From Aurantiochytrium sp. KH105 (lineage: Eukaryota > Sar > Bigyra > Thraustochytrida > Thraustochytriidae), in the NCBI GenBank assembly GCA_003116975.1, contig BGKB01000051.1, positions 310,001 to 374,000 on the forward strand: a DNA stretch of 64,000 nt, written 5' to 3'. Of the stretch, positions 10,407 through 19,656 are shown one piece after another. The stretch's first letter is position 1. Every line of letters begins with the position of its first letter. The notes under the pieces are model-generated. The model was not told the DNA's origin. It did no database searches and worked only from the letters and a program-made list of their open reading frames with translations. Made by a program: the position numbers and the translations under genes.

Positions 10407-11423
10407 ATGGACCCCGACGGCGCGAAAGAAGTCGCAGAGGCGGCAGCGCGACTCGGCTCGCGACTCTACCGCACGCCGGTGCAGCGCGCGTTCTGGGTCG
10501 GGGCGCCGGCTAAAGTGTACCTCAAACTGGAGAGCGAGCAGGTGACCAACAGCTTCAAGGCCCGAGGCGCCTTGAACAAGGTCCTGTCGCTGACCAAGGA
10601 ACAACGCGCCCAGGGCATCATCACAGCCTCGACGGGAAACCATGCGCTAGCGATGGCCAATGCGTGCGAAATCGTGCGACGCGAGACGGGAGAAGAATTC
10701 AAGTACGAGATTGTTCTGCCCGAGACGGCGAGCGCGGCCAAGGTCGACCTGCTCAAGGCCATGGGCGCGCCGCTGCGCTTTCACGGTCAGGACTGTTTGC
10801 TCGCAGAGAATGAAGCACTGCGGGACGCCAAGGAAAATGGCAAGTTCTATGTGAGTCCCTACAATGATGCGCAGGTCATGGCTGGTCAGGGTACGATCGC
10901 CTGCGAACTGCTGGAGCAGCTTCCCGAAGCACCTGCCGCCGTCTTTGTACCAGTAGGTGGCGGTGGCCTCATCAGCGGGATTGCTACTTGGATCAAAGCG
11001 CGCTCGCCGGGCACCAAGGTCATTGGCTGCTCGCCTGTGAATGACGCACACATGGCGCACTGTGTACGCGCAGGTCACTTCGTTGACGTGGACACCTACA
11101 AGGAAAATGGCGGTCTTACGCTTTCTGAGGGAACGGCAGGCGCCGTGGAGACCGATAGCATTACATTTCCCGTGTGTCAGCAGCTCGTTGATGAGTGGGT
11201 GGAGCTTACAGAGGATGAGATTGGTGCGGCCGTCGTCGACATGCTGGTGCACCATCACAAGGCTATTGAGGGGAGTGCTGGCCTCGGCATTGCTGCGTGC
11301 CGCAAGCTTGCGTCTCGCTTTGCAGACCAGACCGTGGCCATTGTCATTTGTGGCGGCAATGTCCGTGCCGAGGTCATGCGCGATCTTCTGGTCAAGTATG
11401 TTCCTGCAGATAATTCATCGTAA
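10407..11423 (+). CDS. Threonine dehydratase / serine racemase-like PLP enzyme
   Basis: A 338-residue fold-type II PLP enzyme, close to the length of eukaryotic serine racemase (about 340). The PLP lysine lies in NSFKARGA (K51). STGNHALAMA is the substrate-carboxylate loop. VGGGGLISGIATWIKA is the glycine loop that holds the PLP phosphate (residues about 183-190). ICGGNVRAE near the end supplies the residue that contacts the pyridine nitrogen. It should deaminate threonine or serine, or racemise serine, in the cytosol; there is no obvious targeting peptide and no C-terminal ACT regulatory domain, so it is the catabolic rather than the isoleucine-inhibited biosynthetic form. The start is ATG 10407 (MDPDGAKE). 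Related hydroxyaspartate dehydratases cannot be excluded from sequence alone. Confidence 0.85.
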   Translation: MDPDGAKEVAEAAARLGSRLYRTPVQRAFWVGAPAKVYLKLESEQVTNSFKARGALNKVLSLTKEQRAQGIITASTGNHALAMANACEIVRRETGEEFKYEIVLPETASAAKVDLLKAMGAPLRFHGQDCLLAENEALRDAKENGKFYVSPYNDAQVMAGQGTIACELLEQLPEAPAAVFVPVGGGGLISGIATWIKARSPGTKVIGCSPVNDAHMAHCVRAGHFVDVDTYKENGGLTLSEGTAGAVETDSITFPVCQQLVDEWVELTEDEIGAAVVDMLVHHHKAIEGSAGLGIAACRKLASRFADQTVAIVICGGNVRAEVMRDLLVKYVPADNSS

Positions 11424-12130
11424 ACTTAGAAAAAGGTAAAGAAAAAGAAAAAGTCAAAACTTGCGTCGAAGAAAAACAAAATTGGTTCCATGGTTGCCAG
11501 CTACACACTGCTGGCAGATCGATGGTAGTTTCGTAGGGATTGCTATTGCTTGCGTTAAAGAGAAGCGAATTACCGCAGCAGCCACAAAACGAGGTCTAGA
11601 TCTAAGCCCAAAATCTGCTTCGAGACAAGCCTAACCCCCCTTTCCCACTGCCCCTCTTGTGAGCTCCGTCACATCCACCTCAAATTGTAGTAAAGGATTA
11701 GTATGTGAAAAGATTCCCCGAGGCCTCCGTTTCCCCCTTCTCGGCCGCGTCTCGAGCTCGCTTCGCCCATTTCTGTCGGATGTCGCCCGCGCTGGCCCGC
11801 CGCGCATTTTGCGCAGGTTTCTGTGGCCGAGGGCCCCGCGCAGGCGCCAGGAGCGGCAGCGGCGGCGAGGCGTCGGGGCCGGGTGCGCATCACCGGCGAA
11901 TCTAGATTCGCCGACTGACGTGAGGAAGAAGAAGCGAAGCGAGGAGAAGGATCCGGACGCTTCGCGCGGCCATTGCAGACCGCCAACAGACACCGCACGC
12001 ACGCCGCTCCCCGCACGCCGCAGCAGCAGCCGCCTCGCGCCCGCCTCGTCGCCGCTCTACGCCAAGCTAACCCAGCTCCCCCCGCCCGCGCCCGTTCGCC
12101 CCCCTCGCGAGGAAAAGACAAGAAAAGAAG
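11424..12130. promoter_or_regulatory. Intergenic, 3' UTR of dehydratase and promoter of IF1
   Basis: About 700 bp. The first 250 bases are A/T-rich and probably 3' UTR. The rest is GC-rich and leads to the IF1 start. Long open frames cross it and even overlap IF1, but they are Arg/Pro-rich shadows. Confidence 0.45.
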
Positions 12131-12421
12131 ATGCAGCGCGCCGTGACCAACGTGGCCCGCGCCGGCCTTGTGCGCAGCAGCGCCCCCCGCGCGCTCGTGG
12201 CGTCGCGCGCCATGTCCACCGAGGGCACCAGCTTCAGCAAGAAGGGCAAGGCCGTCGAGGAGCAGTACTTTCGCCACCTCGAGGAGGAGACCAAGAAGTT
12301 GTTCTCGGAGAAGCTTCTTGCCAAGGAGCTCAAGGCGCTCGTCGCCATCCTCCCGGAGAACCACAACCTCCAGCCGGAGCACCTCCACTCTCTCCTCGAG
12401 TGGAAGCACAAGCACGAGTAA
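12131..12421 (+). CDS. Mitochondrial F1F0-ATPase inhibitor (IF1-like)
   Basis: A 96-residue protein. Residues 1-28 are an amphipathic, Arg-rich, acid-free presequence (MQRAVTNVARAGLVRSSAPR) typical of mitochondrial import. The mature part carries the IF1 inhibitory signature: a small/Ser/Lys patch followed by GKAVEEQYFRHLEEE, matching the conserved F-x-K-R-x-x-AEE-x-YF pattern, then a highly charged helix. IF1 blocks ATP hydrolysis by F1 when the membrane potential falls. The C-terminal helix (LPENHNLQPEHLHSLLEW) lacks an obvious long antiparallel dimerisation coil, so dimer formation may differ from mammalian IF1. GC-rich codon use matches its neighbours. It converges with the pfkB kinase gene. 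Confidence 0.8.
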   Translation: MQRAVTNVARAGLVRSSAPRALVASRAMSTEGTSFSKKGKAVEEQYFRHLEEETKKLFSEKLLAKELKALVAILPENHNLQPEHLHSLLEWKHKHE

Positions 12422-12742
12422 ATTGCGCCGTACGTTCCCGCGCGTCACATCTCGGGTCATTGATCTCTCGATCGACTCGCCAGGCCAGGCATGCATGCAC
12501 CTTGCGTCCTGGCCTTTTGTTTGACGTTCACGGCGACGACGATGACTTTGCTTTCTTCCTTCACAATAAAGGCAAAATTTTGCTTTCTCTGCTTGACTTC
12601 AAAAATTGTATCAGTGTCCGCCCACCAGCCACAAGCTCTGGCTAGACCGGAGGCCGTGGCTGCGGCGGTGGCGCGCGCGCGCTCGCATTTTTCTTGTTTT
12701 TTTTTTGTTTTGGTTTTTTTTCGTTTCCATTCTCTTTCAGCT
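12422..12742. other. Intergenic, convergent 3' ends of IF1 and pfkB kinase
   Basis: About 320 bp, including a T-rich tract near 12690-12725 and a GCGCGC run just before it. It is read as two 3' UTRs; no gene is seen. Confidence 0.5.
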
Positions 12743-13913
12743 TTACTGCTCGCCTTCTTCAGAATCCTGCACGTTCTCTGCAAGGCGCTCCATGAGCCAT
12801 GGAGTAAGTAGCGTGTCGCAGGCCCCTTCGTGCAAAATCGCCACGGTGCCTCCCAAGACACCCTTACTTGCGGCCTCTGTTAGCGAGGCACCGCTTATCC
12901 AAGCGTGCAGAAAAGCAGCATTAAAGGCGTCTCCAGCGCCAGTAGCGTCGACGATACTCGAGACCCTGGCTCCGGGCACGGTATGGACCTGCACGTTCGT
13001 TTCGTTGCCCATTGTCTTCTCCGCCACAAGACAGCCCTCGGCGCCGTTTGTGACAATGGCCGCGCCGCCTGGGCTGCGTAGGCGGAGACAAAGTTTTTGG
13101 GCCGCTTCTCGGATGTCCTCGGTGTCTGCGATGGCGCAGGCCTCGGTCTCATTGGGTAAAAATACATCGACTTCCCCTAGCAGTGCGTCCAGATAGCCCG
13201 TCCCGTCGCGGCCCCATGTCTCGGAAGCATCGTAATTGGTGTCGAGCGATACGGTAAGTTCGGGCGTCGTCGCGCGTAGCTCGCGAACAAGGTCGGCGAG
13301 GCCAGCTTGAAGCTTTGGAACAGAGAAAAAGCCACCAATGTGCAAATGTTTTGCTCGACGGAGTTTGGCCATGTCGAGCATTTTCGTGGTGAGCTTGGCC
13401 ATCGATCCGCTTTGCGTCATGAAGGCCCGATCTTCGTCTCCGCTAATGACAATGCATACGCCCGTGGGGGCGTCGGCAATTCGTGTAGCGACGAGCTCCA
13501 TTCCTGTCTCTGCATGCCGCTTCTCAAGCATGGTCGCCCATTCGTCGTGCCCGAGCGCGGTGTGCAGACTCACTTTCAAAGGAGTGGAGTTCGTCTCCTG
13601 CAAAGTCTCGGTCTCGCATTCACTACTGCTGCTGCTGCTGCTGCTTCGGGCAAGACTAGCAAGATGCGAAGCGGTGTTTGCTGCCGAGCCTCCGGGCTTT
13701 AGCGCCACGCCTGCGCCCTCGAGGAGCACGTCTCCGCCCCAGAAGGGCAGCTTGTTCCCGCTCACGGGCAAGAAGATGTCGACGAAGGCACTGCGTCATG
13801 GGCAAGCACGCAACACGTGAGCGTCTAAGCCTTGGCGTTGTCGCGGGCATCGCAGGGTTATGACCCCGAGCAACATGAACTTACTCCCCGAGGACGGCCA
13901 CGTGCGCACGCAT
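12743..13913 (-). CDS. pfkB-family carbohydrate/nucleoside kinase, two exons
   Basis: Two exons, 13885-13913 and 12743-13790, join across a 94-nt intron to give 358 residues. The splice restores the family N-terminus VLGDAFVDI, which the large exon alone lacks. Domain landmarks follow: the di-glycine substrate motif KPGGSAANTA, the lid region, and the C-terminal ATP/catalytic signature DATGAGDAFNAAF containing the catalytic Asp. It should phosphorylate a sugar or nucleoside with ATP; ribokinase, adenosine kinase and fructokinase relatives share these motifs, and I cannot choose the substrate. A Ser-rich run (residues about 60-70) is an insertion coded by a GCT/AGC repeat. No targeting peptide is visible. 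It is divergent from the ACAD-type phosphotransferase. Confidence 0.85.
13791..13884 (-). other. Intron of the pfkB kinase gene
   Basis: Donor GTAAGT right after the tenth codon begins, acceptor GCAG. Removing these 94 nt joins exon 1 (29 nt) to exon 2 in frame (1,077 nt in total, a multiple of three) and rebuilds the conserved first beta strand of the pfkB fold. Confidence 0.85.
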
Positions 13914-14110
13914 ATTCTCTCTCCTCGCGAGGCGCGCCCTTCTCTGCTTTCTTTCGCCTTTGTTGACTTGGACTAGGCCTCGTGGCGCACATACATACTG
14001 GGCCTACTACATAATACACACCCCGTCGACGGGCTAGGTCGGGCGGTGCTGTGGCGGGCGGCAAACTCGTCAGATGTCAGCCTCGTCGCACCTTTCCGCG
14101 CCGCCTGCCA

Positions 14111-14147
<37 letters not shown>

Positions 14148-14732
14148 AATCCCTGGTCCCCCATCGACCGATCGGCCGCTGGGCGCCCCGTCCTCCTTTT
14201 CCCACGCTCATCATCTCCCGACCATTGTCATCCTCGCCCTCATTTCCCGTCCATCCCCACCTCGTCCTCATTTCCTGCCCAATCCCATCGAGCGCTCGGC
14301 CTATCGATCTCGCTTTCCTCTGACTCTTCCCTCGTCAACCTCAACACGGCCTAGCTCACGCCTGCCTCGCGCGCCTGCTGCGCTCCTCGTCTGCCGCTCA
14401 GCCAGCTGCCGCTCCCCCGTGCCGCGCCGCGTCTCGGGCGAGCGGACTGACGGCTCTGCTTCCCTCTGCTTGCTTGCTTTCTCTCTCTGCGAGAGCGGTC
14501 TCAGGAGGATCGCTCTGCCTGGCTGCGCTGTATGTGCGCAAGGGGCGAGACAGACGGGACGAGGCGGCGAGACGAGACGGGCAGGGCGGGTCCCGGGCGC
14601 TGCCTCGAGCATCGGACTCGCGGGCAGAACGGAATCGCGGAGCAGCTGGGCCTGCAGCAGCGGCGGCGGCGCGCGGAGCGGGCGGAGAAGAGCGAGCGAG
14701 CGAGCGAGCGAGGGAGGGAGAAGGCGGGGACG
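13914..14732. promoter_or_regulatory. Divergent intergenic region, pfkB kinase (-) / phosphotransferase (+)
   Basis: About 820 bp with a 12-copy GCT repeat at 14111-14146 and a (GAGC)n run near 14694-14712 beside the plus-strand start. No coding signal beyond repeat-driven open frames. Confidence 0.45.
14111..14146. repeat. (GCT)12 trinucleotide repeat
   Basis: Twelve perfect copies in the divergent promoter region. It would read as poly-Ala, poly-Cys or poly-Leu depending on frame, which explains the open frames called across it. Confidence 0.9.
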
Positions 14733-15908
14733 ATGGCCAGCACTGTGGAAGACGTGACCGAGGTCCGGGCGCAGCATGTCATGGACGTCGACAAGCTGAC
14801 GGCGTACCTGGAGGGCCAGGATGAGGTCAAGTCGTGGTTCAAGGCGCCGCTGGTGGTCAAGCAGTTTGGGCACGGACAGAGCAACCCCACGTACTTGATG
14901 CGCTGCGACGGGGGCAAGGGCCGCGCCTTCGTGCTGCGCAAGCAGCCCCCAGGGTCCATCATCAGCAAGACGGCGCACCGCATCGACCGCGAGTACAGAA
15001 TGATGAAGGCGCTCAACAAGACCGACGTTCCCGTGCCGGAAATGTACCACCTGTGCATGGACGACGGCATCATCGGCAAGCCCTTTTACATTATGCAGTT
15101 CTGCGAGGGCCGCATCTTCAAGGATGCCTCGCTCGCGGAACTGCCTCGCGAAGAGCGCGCCGCCTGCTGGAAGTCGCTGCTCGAGGCTCTCGCCAAGATC
15201 CACAATGTTGACTACAAGGCGGTCGGCCTCGGCGACTTTGCCCGCGCCGGAAATGGTTACTTTGAGCGCCAGGTCAACTCGCTCAGCAAGGTGTCTGCGG
15301 CCCAGGAAGCTGTCGACCCGGTGAAAGTGCCCAAGATTCCCCAGTTCAAGGAACTTGGCAATCGCATCATCAAAAATCTTCCCGAGGACGTGGTCTCGAT
15401 CTGCCACGGCGACTACAAGATGGACAATGTCATTTTCCACCCCACCGAGTCGCGCGTCATCGCCGTCATCGACTGGGAGTTGTCCACGCTCGGCCATTAC
15501 GGAGCGGACATCGGAAACTGCATGGGCCCTCTCTACGCCCCGGACCCCAAGACCATGTCGGATGAAGGTGCCAAGGGCATCATGGCGATCATGCGTACCG
15601 TCTCCGTCGACGAGGCCGCTGAGCTCGGTCTGCCCACGCGCGCCGAGCTCCTCAAGCACTACTGCTCCTTCCGCCGTCCTGTGATCGACTTTTCTCGCGA
15701 GGTCCAGCGCGCCTGGTACTACGTTGCGTTCTACTGGTGGAAGACTGCCGTCATTCTGCAGGGCATCGCCGCTCGTTTCGCCACAGGACAAGCTTCGTCA
15801 CCATTCGCCGAGGTCGTCGGCAAGGCCACGCCCAGCATGGGTTTGCTCGCTGCGCACGCCTTTGACATGTACGACAAAGAGTCTGCTTCCGCGAGCTCGA
15901 AACTTTAA
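14733..15908 (+). CDS. ACAD10/11-type aminoglycoside-phosphotransferase-fold kinase
   Basis: A 391-residue protein of the APH/choline-kinase fold that matches the kinase part of ACAD10 and ACAD11. Landmarks: the N-terminal VRAQHVMDVDKLTAYL, the glycine segment FGHGQSNPTYLM, the lysine-bearing FVLRKQPPG, the catalytic loop HGDYKMDNVIFHP (H225, D227) and the metal loop VIDWELSTLGHYGADIG. The C-terminal helices with AFYWWKTAVILQGIAAR also fit the family. In animals this domain is fused to an acyl-CoA dehydrogenase and is implicated in handling hydroxylated fatty acids; here it stands alone, since the frame ends at 15908 and no dehydrogenase follows. Substrate is therefore inferred, not shown. 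The start ATG 14733 lies just before the conserved N-terminus. No targeting signal is clear. Confidence 0.82.
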   Translation: MASTVEDVTEVRAQHVMDVDKLTAYLEGQDEVKSWFKAPLVVKQFGHGQSNPTYLMRCDGGKGRAFVLRKQPPGSIISKTAHRIDREYRMMKALNKTDVPVPEMYHLCMDDGIIGKPFYIMQFCEGRIFKDASLAELPREERAACWKSLLEALAKIHNVDYKAVGLGDFARAGNGYFERQVNSLSKVSAAQEAVDPVKVPKIPQFKELGNRIIKNLPEDVVSICHGDYKMDNVIFHPTESRVIAVIDWELSTLGHYGADIGNCMGPLYAPDPKTMSDEGAKGIMAIMRTVSVDEAAELGLPTRAELLKHYCSFRRPVIDFSREVQRAWYYVAFYWWKTAVILQGIAARFATGQASSPFAEVVGKATPSMGLLAAHAFDMYDKESASASSKL

Positions 15909-16901
15909 ACTGAATTCGAAACATTCTCGTTCTTCTTTTTGCTCAATCCCACTCGCTTGACGCTCTCTCTCGCTCTCTTTCTTTGCGTGTGTGTGTGTGT
16001 GTTCTGTGAAGCTCGTTTGCAATGCAAAGCGTATTGCAAAGATTTTGGAAATGCAAGCTGAAAATGTTGAAGCTGGCAAAAATCAAGACAGGACTCGACA
16101 AAAGGGCGGCGCGACTTGAGAAAGACCACCAAGAGAGGGTGGGGTGGGTTGCGATCTTGAGTTCCAATTGCGCGAACTTGAGATCCAATGGGTCATAAAA
16201 GTCGCAATCCTCCAAACACCAAGATCGCGAAATGGACGGAGGACAGTGACAACCTAAACGCTCTCATTTCCGCGTTGTCGGGAATTCTCAAGTAGAAAGC
16301 GCAGAGCTCGGCTCGGTGTTAACACGATTCCGCACCAACTATGTCTCGGCAGAGAAATATATAGAATCAGGACTCGTATCGGATTGCATCACACGCACGC
16401 CCCACCGATGTAGTTGAATTTTCGGCATTTCCTTACGCGCGCTGCGCCGACGCGATACTACATTCTTACCTAGCGTTCTTTCACTTGATTGCCAATGCTG
16501 CTTGGCAGTGAGCGAGATTTTGCTACGTTGGGCTTTGCATTATTTCCGGACATTCCCGTCTTGTCCCGCCTTTCCGAAGACCTTCCTCGGCGACCTGTCA
16601 TGAATGTGTATTTCGAATGCACTATGCCCAGCGGGAAGTTTAGCACGAGACAAGGGCACTTTAAAGCCCTTCTCATGCCCTGGCCGCTGCCGGCGCGGTG
16701 CCGCCAATTGACCGTAACGGTCAATTCTGCCAAAAAAAAAAAAAGGAAGAAAAGAAGTGGCGAAACAGAAAGCTCGACTTGGTCGATGTAGTAGCCTATC
16801 ACTCGCAAGTACAGAGAAGTAAATCGTATTCGGACACTCCAGTGAGCAGAGCATGCACGTATGACTCAGAACAGAGCCCATTTTGGCGGCAAACCTCCGC
16901 C
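15909..16901. promoter_or_regulatory. Intergenic, 3' UTR of phosphotransferase and promoter of SLC44-like gene
   Basis: About 990 bp with a GTGTGTGT run near 15987, a TATATAG motif at 16358-16364 and an A-rich tract at about 16732-16745. The frame of the transporter is open back to 16698, but that stretch holds no domain. A TATA-driven start near 16390 would give a long leader of about 500 nt, which I cannot confirm. Confidence 0.4.
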
Positions 16902-19430
16902 ATGGCACGGAGCACCTCCCGCAAGGTGGAGGCGATTCCAACGCCGGCCCAGGCCGCCCGAGGCGCACGTCCAGAACGTGCCAAAAAATGCACAGACTGC
17001 TGCTTCATCCCGCTCTTTGTAGTCTTTTGGGCGGGCATGCTGATTGTCGCCATCGTAGGCTTTGCCACGGGTGACGCCAGACGGCTCATTTTCGCGACAG
17101 ACTACCTCGGCCAAACGTGCGGGACGTGCGTTAACGATGGCGAGAGCTGCGGCGCCAGCATCTATTACCCACGCGTTGGCTTCGATGCCATCCTCCAGGG
17201 TTATGACCCCGAGGCCTCTGTGACCTCGATCGCGACCGCGGCGCTCGACCTGTACGGAATCTGCGTCGCAAGCTGTCCCGAAGTGGGCTCCTTCGTCTGC
17301 ACATATGACGTAGAAAAGGCTCTCGGCCAAGTCACAGCCAGTGATGCAGAGAGGCAAAGCGTCCTTCAGTCGTGTGCACTCGAAATGAACGCAGCAAGTC
17401 TCGGCGCTCTTAATAACTACGGCATCGACGCTCTTGATGAACCCTGCCGAGAGTTCATGCAAGGATGCTGGTACGTGGCCCAGCCCCAGACCAACGTATT
17501 TTTTCGTTGCGTGGGTACAGAGTCCCTCAACGAAACGGCATCATACTCCTGTTACGAGCCGGCCTTTCAGGATGAGGAGCATACCCAACGCATGCCGGCT
17601 CGGGTCTGTCCTGACCGAGCAGATCTCGAGGTTCTTCCCACATCTGAATGCGACCCGGAAGCTTGTCTCGAGCGAGTCGGCAAGGCCTGCGTCAAGAACG
17701 ATCGATGTATGTACGAGCTGAAGCGTACGGTGACCTACTCCGTTGTGAATCCGCGCGCAGGCGCCGTGGACATTGTAGCCTCGCAGTTGGGCACGTGGAC
17801 GCAGACGATTTCCCGCAATATTGGCGATCTCCAAGAGACCTGGTGGACGATTCTTCTGATCGGCGTGTTTGGGGCCGGCTTGATGGGCGCACTTTGGATG
17901 ACAATTCTTAAACACTTTGTGGGCGCCTTTGTCTGGCTCATGCTCTTTCTCTCCTTTGTCGGGCTCACAGGTCTTGTTCTCGTTTGCTTTGCCAAGGCCG
18001 GGAAGCTTACCGAGACCGTGGACCAGATCTCCGACGCCACAAACGACAACCTTGTGCTCGCCACGATTCTTTCCGCCAACGAAACACAGACCCGTCTCTG
18101 GAACGCGATGGGCATTCTTTTGGCGATCTTTGAGTGCGTTTATTTTCTCTTTATCGTTGCCATGTGGCACAGACTTAAGTTGGCGATTAAGGTGTTGATC
18201 CAGGCATCCAAGGCCATCGAGAGCATCAGGTCGCTCATCTTTGTTCCTCTCGGCACGTCACTTTGCGTCTTCGTGCTCGGCGTGTACGCCGTCGGTGTCT
18301 TTGGCTACATCGTCACGGCTGGTGCCTCGGAGGTCGAGAACCTGACCATCGAGGGGATCGCGGATGGGGTGTTGAACCAAACGAGTTCCCTGCAAGCAGC
18401 GACGCTCAAAGAAGCAGATGCCGGACCCCGCGACTTGCAGGCTTCTTTCGGCCAGAACCCAGCAAGTGCAGCGCTTGTTACGCGCGACCTCGCAAGCGTC
18501 AATATGACGTCCGTACTTAACGTGGCACTGCAAAAGGTTGTTGGTGTCTCAGGCCTCCCGGGTATGGTCTTGTACCATGTTTTTGGGTGTTTGTGGACCT
18601 ATTATGTCATTTCGGGCACCGGCGTGCTCACGATGTCGTCAACTGTGTCGCGGTGGTATTGGCGGGGAGGCAGTGACTACTCCCCGGAAGACGACGCCGA
18701 AAACAAGGACGCCCGGATCTCGGCGATTCGCTCCTACTTTTATGTTCTCCGCTACCACGCTGGAACAGTGTGTTTTGGAGCACTTTTGATCTCGACAATG
18801 CAGTTTGTACGGCTTATTGTCTGGTACGTTGTGAGACAGACCAAAAAGTTAGAGGAGAACGCGATTACGCGCTATATCCTTTGCGCTCTTGGAAGTTGCC
18901 TTTGGTGCACCAAGTGGCTGCTGCAGTTTGTCACGACGAACGCGTACATCATGGTCGGCATGCACGGGTGCTCCTTTTGTATTGGCGCAGAACGTGCAGT
19001 AGGGGTGCTCGCGCAAAATCTCGGACGTGTTGTGGCCGTTAGCCTCGTCAACACGTTGGTCTCGACGCTTTCCATCCTGGTCATCGTCTCGACATGCGCT
19101 ATTCTCGAATATCTATGGCTCGACCGAGACGTCACCTTTTCATCTGCTGGGGAGCATGCCATCAATTCTTCAGTGCTCTCAATCGTGTTGACTGCGATCG
19201 CCTCGTTTTGGGTAGCAAATGGTTACATGCAGGTCTACGAGGTCGCCGTAGAAACGATTCTCCTGTGTTTTTGCCAAGATGTCAAGTTGAATCGCAAAAA
19301 CAAAACCTACGTCATGAGTGGCGACGTTCGAAAGGTTATGGCCCGCCGTGGCAGGCCTCAACCGAGCAAGGTCAAACGACACGCTTCTTCCGTTGCAGCC
19401 GCTTCTGAACCGATGGTTGCGACCACTTGA
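16902..19430 (+). CDS. Choline transporter-like protein (SLC44/CTL family)
   Basis: An 842-residue polytopic membrane protein. The N-terminal block, CTDCCFIPLFVVFWAGMLIV followed by GDARRLIFATDYLGQTCG, is the SLC44 signature (cytosolic Cys cluster, first span, then the D-x-R-R-L-x-x-x-T-D-Y-x-G-x-x-C-G motif). A large Cys-rich extracellular loop spans residues about 65-330. Several membrane spans follow, and the C-terminal end, with YEVAVETILLCFCQDVKLN and a YVMS segment, is the family's most conserved C-terminal motif. Family members move choline or ethanolamine, or act in membrane lipid supply. The start is ATG 16902 (MARSTSRK), 27 codons before the Cys cluster. The protein is about 150-200 residues longer than human SLC44A1; the extra length lies in the loops. 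It converges with the cyclase gene. Confidence 0.88.
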   Translation: MARSTSRKVEAIPTPAQAARGARPERAKKCTDCCFIPLFVVFWAGMLIVAIVGFATGDARRLIFATDYLGQTCGTCVNDGESCGASIYYPRVGFDAILQGYDPEASVTSIATAALDLYGICVASCPEVGSFVCTYDVEKALGQVTASDAERQSVLQSCALEMNAASLGALNNYGIDALDEPCREFMQGCWYVAQPQTNVFFRCVGTESLNETASYSCYEPAFQDEEHTQRMPARVCPDRADLEVLPTSECDPEACLERVGKACVKNDRCMYELKRTVTYSVVNPRAGAVDIVASQLGTWTQTISRNIGDLQETWWTILLIGVFGAGLMGALWMTILKHFVGAFVWLMLFLSFVGLTGLVLVCFAKAGKLTETVDQISDATNDNLVLATILSANETQTRLWNAMGILLAIFECVYFLFIVAMWHRLKLAIKVLIQASKAIESIRSLIFVPLGTSLCVFVLGVYAVGVFGYIVTAGASEVENLTIEGIADGVLNQTSSLQAATLKEADAGPRDLQASFGQNPASAALVTRDLASVNMTSVLNVALQKVVGVSGLPGMVLYHVFGCLWTYYVISGTGVLTMSSTVSRWYWRGGSDYSPEDDAENKDARISAIRSYFYVLRYHAGTVCFGALLISTMQFVRLIVWYVVRQTKKLEENAITRYILCALGSCLWCTKWLLQFVTTNAYIMVGMHGCSFCIGAERAVGVLAQNLGRVVAVSLVNTLVSTLSILVIVSTCAILEYLWLDRDVTFSSAGEHAINSSVLSIVLTAIASFWVANGYMQVYEVAVETILLCFCQDVKLNRKNKTYVMSGDVRKVMARRGRPQPSKVKRHASSVAAASEPMVATT

Positions 19431-19656
19431 TCACATAAAGAATTTTGGCAAAGGAAAGACGAGAAAAAGACACACCAAGAATCAAAAAGGAAAGGAAAGG
19501 AAAGGAAAGCAAAAGGGGGATTCGAAAAGAAGAATGGATGTGCTCACATTCGCATTGACAACTATACGCCTCCGCGTAATATAACATGGCTTACAAACAC
19601 TTTGGTAGTTTACAAGGTGAGAGAATGAGAAAGGCGAGACGCTCGCTCGCTCACCA

